Origin: Dyadobacter sp. CY345
GTDB lineage: Bacteria > Bacteroidota > Bacteroidia > Cytophagales > Spirosomataceae
Length of the DNA stretch: 64,000 nucleotides
Assembly (NCBI RefSeq): GCF_021502725.1
Contig: NZ_JAKFFS010000001.1
Coordinates: 1,116,001 to 1,180,000, forward strand
Reading direction: 5' to 3'
Both the position numbers and the translations under genes were made by a program. Shown here in pieces: positions 9,348 through 17,588 of the stretch; the stretch's first letter is position 1; every line of letters starts with the position of its first letter. Below the pieces are notes generated by a model, which was not told the DNA's origin, did not search any database, and was given only the letters and a program-made list of their open reading frames with translations.

Positions 9348-9560
9348 TTATTACCTGTCTTTTTTGGTCGAATTTGCATACAATGGCAGTACAGTGCCCA
9401 TTTGATAGCAATTCTTGCTTATAAAATCAACCGGGTAAGTCTTTACAGAACTTTACTTGATCTTGATGATGCCGGGATTCTGTGCCGATTGATAGATTCG
9501 AGTGGTGCTGCGCAATATCATTATGTGGTAGAGAGGCCTATTTCTATTTCATTTTTTTGA
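9348..9560 (+). pseudogene. remnant of a Fur-family metalloregulator
   Basis: An open frame from 9348 to a TGA at 9558-9560 contains KINRVSLYRTLLDLDDAGIL followed by CRLIDSSGAAQYHYV (9423-9530). This matches the end of the Fur winged helix, where families read RVTLYRTLxxFEEKGI and then SGxxxYxL. There is no suitable start codon, the upstream helices are missing, and the metal-binding CxxC/His region that should follow is absent. It is best read as a decayed gene fragment. Recognition is by motif only and the preserved part is short. Confidence 0.4.
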
Positions 9561-10161
9561 GATTTATTCTTACATTCAGGTCAGCCTTATATCTGTTCTC
9601 GTTTTTTTTTGTGAAAATCTTCGTGCAGCTCATTATTTAGAATTCTTGAAAAAGAAACCAAAATAGGTTAAGGATTATCGCTTAGCTGTAAAAAAATTTA
9701 TCTGGCCAACAATGTAATTTTATTGCCAAGTGGATACTGAATTAAAAAGCTGCTTCTTAGGAAGCAGCTTTTTCGCTACTAGGCTTACGTTTTGTGTAGG
9801 AACGTAATAATGAGATACGTTGAAGAGCGAGTATTCTGCGAATGATTATAGTAGATGAATGATCGAGAAAAACGGTGGTCTTAATGAAATATGTTGAAAA
9901 CAAGATTTTATGAGGTAGCTGCAACCAGAATACCAATATAGTGCAGTTTAGTGTTTGTAGAACAAGTTAAACCGACCATGCCCATGTCGAGGTCTGGCTT
10001 ATGTAGATTGTGTCGATGGCGAATCTCAGGGTAGGGCAGGTGCTGAGGCTATTCCGAATTATATGTAATATCTGGCTTATTAACTGAGAGGATATTGAAA
10101 AAGTGATTTAAATTTTTAGAAATTTACATAACCTTAGACGCATAACCATTTACCTCATGCT
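9561..10161. other. gene-poor intergenic stretch
   Basis: Apart from the terminator at 9744-9773, I see no supported gene here. Short open frames have unusual composition and no recognisable motifs. The stretch next to the Fur-like remnant looks like decayed coding DNA. Confidence 0.5.
9744..9773. terminator. strong bidirectional intrinsic terminator
   Basis: A perfect 13-bp stem (9744-9756 with 9761-9773) encloses a TTAG loop. The left arm starts with five A and the right arm ends with five T, so it can stop transcription from either side. It lies in a gene-poor stretch after the Fur-like remnant and before the AraC gene. Confidence 0.75.
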
Positions 10162-11145
10162 ATGATTTTGGAATTTACAGCTGCCCCGGGTTTTGACTTT
10201 ATAACCCGGTTTTCAAAACAAATCAACGCTGTTGTGCGAGACAATTTCCTGGAGATCCCAAAGGAAATGGGAGAGGGCTATGTGCGTAAAGTCGGGTTTG
10301 GAAACGATTTTAAATTAACAATTCATCGGTATACGTTAAAGGAAGATCTAATAATCAAGCGTAATCCGACCGCAACCTCTAATACCATAAGGACCATTTT
10401 CTTTTACAGCAATAAGGAAGATCTTGACGTCAGATACAATCACGAGGTAAATATACCATTCTCACAAAAAAATGATTCTTCGATACTGTTGTCCACCAAT
10501 GATTTGCGCACAGAAATCCGTTTTCCTGCTGGCAGCAATATTCAATATGTAGTTGTTGGAATTACGGCCGACAGGTTACGCTCAGTTCTTTCTATCGAAA
10601 AACCAAATGGAACATTAGAGACGATCACAGCTGAAAACGCATCCTTTCTGTTTTTCGAAAGTCTGGATCCTGAAATGCAGTTGCTACTTAAAAATATTGT
10701 GTCCGTCGACATGAATAATTCCCTGAATAATTTCTATGTACAAATCAAGGTTCAGGAATTGATGTACCTGCTTTTTAGCAAGCTGTCAATCAGGGAAAGC
10801 ACTCCTTTTAAAAGTATCAACAGTAACGATGCAGAAAAGCTTCTGGTCATTCGCAATGAATTATTAAGTGATCTTAGTACACCGCCCGTTTTAAGCGAAT
10901 TGGCCGCCATAGCCTCTATGAGCGAGACGAAACTTAAACAGCTTTTTAAGCAGACATTTGGTGATACAATTTACAATTACTACCAAAAAGCCAGAATGGA
11001 AGAAGCTGCATTTTTGTTAAAGCAGGCTAAACAGTCCGTTTCTGAAGTTGGTTACGAGCTTGGATTTTCAAATCTTAGCCATTTCAGCAGAGTATTCGAA
11101 AAACAGTACGGTATTACACCAAAAAAATTCTCCTATACTTCATAA
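10162..11145 (+). CDS. AraC-family transcriptional regulator
   Basis: This 327-residue protein starts at ATG 10162. The C-terminal 90 residues form a two-helix-turn-helix AraC domain: LSELAAIASMSETKLKQLFK, then YNYYQKARMEEAAFLL, then VSEVGYELGFSNLSHFSRVF and YGITPKKF. The N-terminal 220 residues are a ligand or partner domain without a recognised signature; they lack a signal peptide or membrane segment. It is encoded just upstream and in the same direction as two old yellow enzymes and associated reductases, so it probably controls them, perhaps in response to an electrophile. Confidence 0.9.
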   Translation: MILEFTAAPGFDFITRFSKQINAVVRDNFLEIPKEMGEGYVRKVGFGNDFKLTIHRYTLKEDLIIKRNPTATSNTIRTIFFYSNKEDLDVRYNHEVNIPFSQKNDSSILLSTNDLRTEIRFPAGSNIQYVVVGITADRLRSVLSIEKPNGTLETITAENASFLFFESLDPEMQLLLKNIVSVDMNNSLNNFYVQIKVQELMYLLFSKLSIRESTPFKSINSNDAEKLLVIRNELLSDLSTPPVLSELAAIASMSETKLKQLFKQTFGDTIYNYYQKARMEEAAFLLKQAKQSVSEVGYELGFSNLSHFSRVFEKQYGITPKKFSYTS

Positions 11146-11232
11146 GATTTCATTATCTTGAATTGAAACATTGCTTGCCGGATAGGACTATTATTGTGTC
11201 TTTTTCGGTTATTTTACCCATTGGGTAACTTC

Positions 11233-11240
11233 TACATTTG
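11233..11240 (+). promoter_or_regulatory. Bacteroidota -7 box upstream of the first old yellow enzyme gene
   Basis: TACATTTG fits TAnnTTTG and sits 23 bp before the start codon at 11264, giving a short leader. The -33 TTG is not at a standard distance. It suggests the reductase cluster has its own promoter separate from the AraC gene. Confidence 0.4.
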
Positions 11241-11263
11241 TTCTGTAATTAAGCAGCAGCAAA

Positions 11264-12283
11264 ATGAAGAAGTTATTCACGCCTTATGAGAAAGGCTTCT
11301 TAAAGTTAAAAAATCATTTGGTGATCGCGCCAATCACCCGCAGCAGGGCGATTGGAAATCTTCCTAATGTGCTGATGGCAAATTATTACGCCCAGCGGGC
11401 TGGGGCGGGATTGATTATTACAGAAGGGACCTCGCCAAGTCCCGAAGGTCTGGGATATCCACGCATTCCCGGAATCTATTGTGATAAGCAGGTAGAAGCA
11501 TGGAAAAAGGTGACAGCGGCTGTTCATCAAAAGGGATCTAAAATATTTTTGCAGCTAATGCACACGGGTCGCATCGGTCACGTGGACAACATACCTGGCG
11601 GAATTCAGCCGGTAGGCCCTTCAAATATTAAGGCAGCGGGCGAAATCTCTACAGATTCACAAGGTATGCAGCAGCACTCTGTTCCGGTAGCCCTTTGCCT
11701 GGACGGTATAAACCGAGTTATTAAAGATTTTGTAAGGGCTTCAAAAAATGCAGTTCTGGCTGATTTTGATGGTGTCGAGCTCCATGGTGCCAATGGTTAT
11801 TTGTTGGAACAATTCTTAAATCCGTATGTAAATAACAGAACGGACCAATATGGAGGGGACTTTGTAAACAGAAGCCGCCTGATTGTGGAGTTGACCCAAG
11901 CGATTGCTGGGGCTATTGGTCCGAAAAAAATAGGGATTCTTCTTTCGCCATTTTCTCAATTGTGCGACCAACGGCCATACTGTACGGATCATGTGCATCA
12001 AACATACGTCTATTTAGCTAGTGAACTGAACAGATTCGGCATCGCCTATACTCATCTGTCAATCAACCCGGAAATTCCTGAAAAGACGTATAAGGCGATT
12101 CGTTCGGAATTTAATAACACCATTATATTCTGTAACGGCTTAACGCGTCAGACAGCGGAACAAACACTGCAGGAGGGGCTGGCGGACCTGGTCTGCTTCA
12201 GGCGCGGATTCCTCGCAAATCCTGATTTTGTCAGCCGTATCGAAAAAAATGCCCAGCTCAATGCTGTTGACTTCTGCCCATAG
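11264..12283 (+). CDS. old yellow enzyme-family NADH:flavin oxidoreductase (ene-reductase)
   Basis: This 339-residue FMN-binding TIM barrel is recognised from NHLVIAPITRSRA near the N-terminus, MANYYAQRAGAGLIITEGT, FLQLMHTGRIGH, and the active-site motif HGANGYL with H174, N177 and Y179, followed by NRTDQYGG. These are the substrate-binding His/Asn pair and proton-donor Tyr of the OYE family, so reduction of activated C=C bonds (enones, maleimides, nitro-olefins) by NAD(P)H is expected. The C-terminal barrel is divergent: the phosphate-binding strand reads LVCFRRGFLANPDF instead of the usual FGRPFLANPDL, and the end is some 20 residues shorter than its paralogue at 14270. It may be a less efficient or specialised enzyme. 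Confidence 0.85.
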   Translation: MKKLFTPYEKGFLKLKNHLVIAPITRSRAIGNLPNVLMANYYAQRAGAGLIITEGTSPSPEGLGYPRIPGIYCDKQVEAWKKVTAAVHQKGSKIFLQLMHTGRIGHVDNIPGGIQPVGPSNIKAAGEISTDSQGMQQHSVPVALCLDGINRVIKDFVRASKNAVLADFDGVELHGANGYLLEQFLNPYVNNRTDQYGGDFVNRSRLIVELTQAIAGAIGPKKIGILLSPFSQLCDQRPYCTDHVHQTYVYLASELNRFGIAYTHLSINPEIPEKTYKAIRSEFNNTIIFCNGLTRQTAEQTLQEGLADLVCFRRGFLANPDFVSRIEKNAQLNAVDFCP

Positions 12284-12336
12284 CATGTTGTGGAGCAGCC
12301 ATGATACACAAATCTTACACTTAATAATTTAAAATA

Positions 12337-13260
12337 ATGAAAGCAATCCAATACAGAACTTATGGAAGTTCAGATGTGATTCAGGAGGTTGAAGTTCCAG
12401 TCCCATCGATCCAGAGTGAAAATGATGTCTTGATCCAGGTGAAGGCAGCAGGCGTAAATCCGATCGACATGAAAATCCGTATGGGATTGATGAAGGCGGC
12501 ACGCCCTGTTCAAATGCCCTTTACACCAGGCGGAGAGGCCGCAGGAATAATTGTAGCCATTGGGTATGGCGTATCAAGAATTAAAGTGGGGGACCAGGTC
12601 ATTGCCCTCACCAAGACAAACGGTTATGCTGAGTATGTGAAAGTAAACGAAGACTTTGCGCTGCCCATGCCGCAGGGTTTTTCATTTGAAGAAGCAGCAT
12701 CTATTGGAGTCAATATCGGGACTGCACAATCGGTGCTTTTCACAGCTGGTCAGCTTCAAAAAGGGCAAAAAGTATTGATTCAAGGTGGAGCAGGTGCAGC
12801 CGGCGGCGCGATGGTGCAACTTGCCAAAGCCGCCGGTGCGTATGTGATTGCCACCGCATCCGGAAAAGGTTTGGAACTGGCAAAAAGTCTTGGTGCAGAC
12901 CTGGTTATTGACTATAAATCACAGTGTGTGAGCGGTTTGTTCACGGGTGTTGATCTTGTGGCTGACACCGCAGGTGGTCAGGCACAGGAAAAGCTTTTTA
13001 AAGTTTTAAAGCCTGGCGGAAAACTTTTAAGTATAGTCGTGCCACCCTCACAGCAGCTGGCAGAACAATACAATGTAAAAGCCGGTTTTGTGGCCTCGGA
13101 CATTTCCGCAAAAACTTTGCAGAATGGCTTAGCGCTGGTAAATGCGGGAAAATTTAAACCAGTTGTCTCCAAAATATTTAAGCTTGGCGAAGCAGCCCAA
13201 GCCCAGGATTTCTTAGCGGCCGGTGGCGTAAATGGTAAGGTAATCCTTACGGTTGATTAA
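12337..13260 (+). CDS. zinc-independent MDR-family quinone oxidoreductase / enone reductase
   Basis: This 307-residue protein has the MDR layout: a GroES-like N-terminal domain (about 1-120, with AGVNPIDMKIRMG and GGEAAGIIVAIG) and a Rossmann domain beginning VLIQGGAGAAGGAMVQLAKAA. No zinc-ligand cysteine set is present, which points to the NADPH:quinone oxidoreductase-like subgroup. It would reduce quinones or conjugated carbonyls with NADPH in the cytosol. It lies 53 bp after the first OYE gene and 28 bp before the next gene, so operonic expression is likely. Confidence 0.88.
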   Translation: MKAIQYRTYGSSDVIQEVEVPVPSIQSENDVLIQVKAAGVNPIDMKIRMGLMKAARPVQMPFTPGGEAAGIIVAIGYGVSRIKVGDQVIALTKTNGYAEYVKVNEDFALPMPQGFSFEEAASIGVNIGTAQSVLFTAGQLQKGQKVLIQGGAGAAGGAMVQLAKAAGAYVIATASGKGLELAKSLGADLVIDYKSQCVSGLFTGVDLVADTAGGQAQEKLFKVLKPGGKLLSIVVPPSQQLAEQYNVKAGFVASDISAKTLQNGLALVNAGKFKPVVSKIFKLGEAAQAQDFLAAGGVNGKVILTVD

Positions 13261-13288
13261 AAAATATCATCATTTAAAAATCATAAAA

Positions 13289-14206
13289 ATGAACAATAAG
13301 AAAGTTCTGGTGGCTGGTGCTACTGGTTACCTCGGAAATAAAATTGCCGCTGAACTACTTAAGCTCGGAGCACAGGTCACTGCAATGGTCAGGTCAAGCA
13401 GCGATAGAAGTAAGCTTTTGGAAATGGGTGTTAAAAACTTTGTTGTGGGTGATATGATGGATGCAGCTTCTTTAAGTAAGACCCTATCACCCTCACATGG
13501 ATTTGACGCAATCGTGGCAAGTGCAGCGGGTTACACGAAAAGAACAAAGGGTGACAGCCCTGTAACCGATACGATCGGGTATCAGAATCTGGTGGATGCC
13601 ACCAAGGCAGCCGGAATTCCCCGTTTTGTGTTGATATCCATTCTCGAATCCGACAAAGCCAAATCAGTGCCTCACTTTTATAATAAATATCTGATCGAAA
13701 AATATCTAGCAGAGAAAAAACAGCCTTTCATTGCCCTAAGACCGGGTGCCTTCCTAGATCAAACGCCGGATTTTATCATCGATAAAATTAAGAAAGGGGT
13801 ACTACCTACATTCCTGACAGGAACTTACGGGATTATTTACACCTCACAACTGGCCAAATATGCTGCTATGGCAGCGGTTGTTTTGTCTGAGAAGGAGCTG
13901 AACACTTCCATAGATGTAGGCTGGGACAAACCCGTGAACGAGAAAATACTGTTAGCGGCATTTGCAAGTGTTCTTAAAAAGCCTGTTCAGGCTAAGCGGG
14001 TTATCCCTGCTTTCGTATTGAATTACATCCTGCCGATCGTAGCCAAATTCAGTGACAGCACCGATGACATGTATCAAATGATCAAATGGATCGATACGGG
14101 TGTGTACATCAGTAAAAATCCACAGCGGCAAAAAGAACTTTTTGGAGAGTTGCCAACGGCTCAGGAAAGTGTGAGACAGTACTGCCTTGACCGTGGGCTG
14201 ATATAG
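13289..14206 (+). CDS. atypical SDR / NmrA-like NAD(P)-binding protein
   Basis: The frame is open from a TTG at 13253 that overlaps the previous gene, but ATG 13289 precedes MNNKKVLVAGATGYLGNKIA directly, so it is the likelier start (305 residues). GATGYLG is the Rossmann dinucleotide loop of extended/atypical SDRs. Further landmarks are VTAMVRSSSDRSKL, FVLISILESDKA, YNKYLIEKYL and ALRPGAFLD. Members include NAD(P)H:quinone sensors and epimerase-like proteins. Its neighbours suggest a role in quinone or enone metabolism. The exact reaction cannot be read from sequence. Confidence 0.82.
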   Translation: MNNKKVLVAGATGYLGNKIAAELLKLGAQVTAMVRSSSDRSKLLEMGVKNFVVGDMMDAASLSKTLSPSHGFDAIVASAAGYTKRTKGDSPVTDTIGYQNLVDATKAAGIPRFVLISILESDKAKSVPHFYNKYLIEKYLAEKKQPFIALRPGAFLDQTPDFIIDKIKKGVLPTFLTGTYGIIYTSQLAKYAAMAAVVLSEKELNTSIDVGWDKPVNEKILLAAFASVLKKPVQAKRVIPAFVLNYILPIVAKFSDSTDDMYQMIKWIDTGVYISKNPQRQKELFGELPTAQESVRQYCLDRGLI

Positions 14207-14269
14207 GAGTTTTATTTTTCTGATTCAAATACTACCATTTACAGACATCACTCAAATAATATTAAAACA

Positions 14270-15349
14270 ATGAAATTACTAGAAAAGGTAACGCTGGGAA
14301 AAGAAACAATAAAGAACGCGGTTGCAATGGCACCCATGACACGGAGCCGGGCGAACATTGAAGGCGTCGTATCAGATCTGACGACTTTGTATTATACCCA
14401 GCGTGCGAGTGCAGGGCTTCTGATCACAGAGGCGATCAATATCACTGAACTCGCGCTGGGCAGCCCGCTGACACCTGGCCTTTACAGCGATGAGCAAATT
14501 GAAGCATGGAAGAAAGTGACAAAATCTGTGCATGACCAGGGCGGAATAATCTATGCGCAGCTTTGGCATACTGGTCGTGTTGGGCATTCTGTAGATAGAA
14601 AGGGGCAACTTCCGGTAGCACCCTCGGCGATTGGAATCAAAGGACAGCAGCATTTCACCTCTCAGGGAATGAAAGAATATGAAACACCTCAGGAATTAAC
14701 CACACAAGAAATCAAACAAATTGTGAAGGATTATGGCCACGCCGCCAGGAATGCTATCAAAGCCGGTTTTAACGGAGTTGAACTGCATGCAGCATTCGGA
14801 TATTTACCTAACCAGTTTTTGTCGGAAAGCGCGAACCTGCGGACTGATGAGTACGGCGGTAGCGTCGAAAATAGGAACCGCTTTGTGCTGGAAGTAATGC
14901 AGGAACTGGTTGATGTGATGGGTATTGATAAAGTGGGTATTAAGTTATCGCCAACTGTCTATTACAACAATATAACAAACAGTGATCCGGTTGCGCAATT
15001 CTCAAGCCTAATCGAAGCCTTAAATGAATTACCATTAACCTACGTACATTTAATGAATGGCTTATTACCTTTGGATGATTTCCCAAATTATCCTAAGAAT
15101 GCCATACAAACCTTTGGCAGTGTAAGTAAACACACTGTTATCGCAAATGCCGGGTTCAATAAAGAAAGTGGGGAAGCGGAACTCCAAAAGGGGATTGCCA
15201 AAATTATTTCTTACGGTGCACTGTTTCTGGCCAACCCTGATCTGCCAAAAAGGTTTGAATTGGATGCAGAGTTGAACCAACCGGACCACGCTACCATGTA
15301 CGGTGGCGGTGAGCACGGATACACCGATTATCCGTTTTTGGAAGATTGA
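14270..15349 (+). CDS. old yellow enzyme-family alkene reductase with HAAF active-site variant
   Basis: This 359-residue OYE homologue has NAVAMAPMTRSRAN near the start, IYAQLWHTGRVGH, and the closing motif GYTDYPFLED typical of alkene reductases. The active-site segment reads HAAFGYLPNQFL: H173 and Tyr178 are kept, but the residue at the second anchor position (Asn or His in classical OYEs) is Phe176. RTDEYGGSVENR follows as expected. The change could alter how carbonyl substrates are held, or mark a subgroup. It is the second OYE in the cluster and clearly more canonical at its C-terminus than the copy at 11264. Confidence 0.88.
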   Translation: MKLLEKVTLGKETIKNAVAMAPMTRSRANIEGVVSDLTTLYYTQRASAGLLITEAINITELALGSPLTPGLYSDEQIEAWKKVTKSVHDQGGIIYAQLWHTGRVGHSVDRKGQLPVAPSAIGIKGQQHFTSQGMKEYETPQELTTQEIKQIVKDYGHAARNAIKAGFNGVELHAAFGYLPNQFLSESANLRTDEYGGSVENRNRFVLEVMQELVDVMGIDKVGIKLSPTVYYNNITNSDPVAQFSSLIEALNELPLTYVHLMNGLLPLDDFPNYPKNAIQTFGSVSKHTVIANAGFNKESGEAELQKGIAKIISYGALFLANPDLPKRFELDAELNQPDHATMYGGGEHGYTDYPFLED

Positions 15350-15423
15350 TCCTGAAAACATATTTAACCGTGCCACTAAATGTCGATTTTGAAAGAAAAT
15401 ATCAGCGCATACTTATAGAATTT

Positions 15424-15451
15424 GGACCCACGTCTCAAATGGCGTGAGTCC
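15424..15451 (+). terminator. probable terminator after the reductase cluster
   Basis: A 9-bp stem with one mismatch (GGACCCACG at 15424-15432 against CGTGAGTCC at 15443-15451) is followed by TTTG. It lies 75 bp after the second OYE gene and before the YjbR gene. Confidence 0.45.
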
Positions 15452-15488
15452 TTTGTAGTTAAGTGTACTAAAAAACAAAAGTTTGATT

Positions 15489-15845
15489 ATGAACTCAGAA
15501 GCTTTTAGAACTTATTGCCTTTCGTTAAACCAGACAAATGAAAAAATGCCATTTAATAAAGCGAAAGCACACTATGATAAAAACTTGTTGGTGTTCTCTG
15601 TATTTGACAAATGGTTCTGCTTCTTCAATGTTGATTCATTCGACTTTTGCGATATCAATTGCAGCCCGGAAGAATCACAGCAACTTCAAGATCAGTATGA
15701 AGGGATAAAACCTGGGTATCACATGAACAAGAAACATTGGATCAGTGTCTGTTTTAACCGGGATGTTCCAGACGCTAAAATTCTAGAACTCATTACCAAA
15801 TCCTATGGCCTGATCGTATGTGGTCTAGCCAAAAAGCAGCGTTAG
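15489..15845 (+). CDS. MmcQ/YjbR-family protein
   Basis: An upstream in-frame TTG (15483) is less likely than ATG 15489, which gives MNSEAFRTYCLSLNQTNEKM. The 118-residue protein shows the YjbR pattern: an N-terminal helix with YCLSL, a central strand FSVFDKWFCFFNVD, PEESQQLQDQYEGIKPGYHM, and HWISVCFNRDVPD followed by a C-terminal helix with SYGLIV. YjbR proteins have a CyaY-like double-wing fold proposed to bind DNA; their role is not established. No operon partner is evident. Confidence 0.85.
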   Translation: MNSEAFRTYCLSLNQTNEKMPFNKAKAHYDKNLLVFSVFDKWFCFFNVDSFDFCDINCSPEESQQLQDQYEGIKPGYHMNKKHWISVCFNRDVPDAKILELITKSYGLIVCGLAKKQR

Positions 15846-16863
15846 CAATTACAGAGCGTGGAATAAAACGACAGTTCACATTAACAAAAAGGACTATGAC
15901 AATAAAAGAAGAACCTGCTTACAAGCATAATTACACAGCATCAGAACTTAAACTTGCTGAATAGAATTTTAGAAACGATTTGAGGCAAGTTGTTTGCCGA
16001 TTCCTATCATTTTCTTATTCGCGTGTACAAATAGGTCAGGGCAGGGCTGTACTTACCTTTCAGGTTTTTTCCAAAAGTAGTCTTATAGATTTGGAATATT
16101 ACTATGTAACTGCATCGAAGTGTATAAAATAAACAGGAAGCAGATGGACAGTGGCGGGTAATTTAGTCTACGTGCTCGTTTATCCGGCCAATGGATATGA
16201 AATTCGTGGACGAAAAAAGGGTTGTGTAAGTCCATCAATCTATAGTGGTCAGCACATACAGCTCCAAATGGATGATGGCTGTGGAAAAGTCTATTCTAAT
16301 GTAACAAATTGGGGCGCTAGGCTTGGTTCCCTTTATGAATTTCGGTTTGGTAGCATTCGTACTGAGATAGTTAATTCATCAATTATAACTTTCATGAAGG
16401 TTATTAGGCAATGTTTTGGGAGTAATTTTTCGACCAGACAGACGTAATTTAAGGAAAATTTGGCCGAAGCCGTCACTGCCCGTTTCTTTCATCGGATTTA
16501 TCTATATGTTCGAGGTAGATTCTAATCGCTTTTGAAGTGTAACGGAGATCAGATTGCAGTAGGTGATTCACGCTAATAATCAGTCACTTATAAATCCTAT
16601 TTTGCGGTTTGAACTTGGTGCTCTGTGTTGATCTTATTAAGGGCTCTATCACAAATTTTTGCATACTTGATAAAAAAATCCGTTCAGTCTTGTTGTCCTA
16701 ATAGCCTAAACGTCGTCATAAACCGCTTGCTAACATCCGTATTGTTTTGTTAACCTATTTTAAGGTTGTTTCAGTGCCAAACAGTATGTCTAATATATTT
16801 AAATGCAGCATCTAATAATATTGTATACTGGTAAATAGCCTACGAAAGTCTCTTAAAAAGCAA
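15846..16863. other. intergenic stretch without a supported gene
   Basis: About 1 kb. A 98-codon frame from a GTG at 16151 and a 22-codon frame at 15897-15965 (MTIKEEPAYKHNYTASELKL) are present. Neither shows a recognisable domain, conserved spacing or start context, so I do not call them genes. The region may hold decayed coding sequence. Confidence 0.5.
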
Positions 16864-16881
16864 TTGAAACGATTAGTCTAA
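16864..16881. promoter_or_regulatory. operator-like dyad upstream of the tetR-type gene
   Basis: TTGAAACGATTAGTCTAA is, on the minus strand, TTAGACTAATCGTTTCAA. This matches two copies downstream of the same TetR gene (17516-17533 and 17552-17569) in the core AATCGTTTCAA/GATCGTTTCAA. A repeated, partly palindromic 18-mer flanking a TetR gene is the usual arrangement for autoregulation. Confidence 0.6.
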
Positions 16882-16918
16882 TTTCTATGTTACTGACAAA
16901 ATAAACAACTAGGGATCT

Positions 16919-17503
16919 GTGGGAAAGCCTAAAGCATTTGATGAAGACGAAACTCTTGAAAAAGCTTTGAATTTGTTTTGGTGGAAAGGATATGAAGCAA
17001 CTTCAATGCAAGATATTGTGGATACACTTGGCTTAAACCGTTCGAGTGTATATCATACGTATACCGATAAGCGTACTCTGTTCTTGCGTGCATTAAGCCG
17101 CTATCAACTGCAACAGGGAACTGCCCTTTCAAATTATCTAACTCAGGCACCAGCTACCCGGCAATCGCTGGAAGTGCTACTCTACCAAATCATTGATATA
17201 AGTTTAGCGGATGTAGATCGTAAAGGCTGTTTTACTGTGAACAGCACCATTGAATTAGCCAATCGAGACACCGACGTGCAGCGCATGGTAGCCAGCAATA
17301 ATGATTTATTTGAGAGGGTATTCGCCCAGTTCCTAATCCGCATGCAGGATGAAAATTCGATAGCAGCACATGCTAATGTGAAGCAATTGGCACAGTTTAT
17401 AGTTAGCTGCATGGGGGCCTTACGTGTTTCAGCGATCGCAAACCCGGATCGGTCAACTTTGACAGCAATTGCAGATGGCGTTCTTGCTGCGCTTCCAAAA
17501 TAA
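16919..17503 (+). CDS. TetR/AcrR-family transcriptional repressor
   Basis: This 194-residue protein starts at GTG 16919. The N-terminal HTH is clear: LEKALNLFWWKGYEATSMQD, then VDTLGLNRSSVYHTYTDKRT. The remaining residues form the variable ligand-binding helices, with a cysteine in DRKGCFTVNSTIEL that is common in TetR regulators of the AcrR/YjdC-like group. Operator-like repeats lie on both sides. It is followed by an SDR gene 85 bp downstream, which is probably its target. The inducer is unknown. Confidence 0.9.
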   Translation: MGKPKAFDEDETLEKALNLFWWKGYEATSMQDIVDTLGLNRSSVYHTYTDKRTLFLRALSRYQLQQGTALSNYLTQAPATRQSLEVLLYQIIDISLADVDRKGCFTVNSTIELANRDTDVQRMVASNNDLFERVFAQFLIRMQDENSIAAHANVKQLAQFIVSCMGALRVSAIANPDRSTLTAIADGVLAALPK

Positions 17504-17515
17504 ATATTAATTTTA

Positions 17516-17569
17516 TTGAACCAATCGTTTCAATAAAAAGTTCGACTAGTATTAAACCGATCGTTTCAA
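17516..17569. promoter_or_regulatory. two direct operator-like repeats before the SDR gene
   Basis: TTGAACCAATCGTTTCAA (17516-17533) and TTAAACCGATCGTTTCAA (17552-17569) are 36 bp apart start to start. They differ at 3 of 18 positions and have TTRAA/TTCAA-type half sites. They occupy the promoter region of the SDR gene (start 17589). With the inverted third copy at 16864-16881 they form a likely TetR operator set. Confidence 0.65.
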
Positions 17570-17588
17570 TTAAAAATTTTAGACAAAA

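Noticed and set aside
929..15320. GGTGAGCA copies within the GH97 gene (near 929) and the OYE gene (near 15,311) as distal att sites
   Set aside because: They lie inside conserved coding motifs and share only the 8-9 base core, so chance matches are likely.
16151..16447. 98-codon frame from GTG in the gap before tetR
   Set aside because: No domain, weak start context and no partner genes; it lies in DNA that looks decayed.
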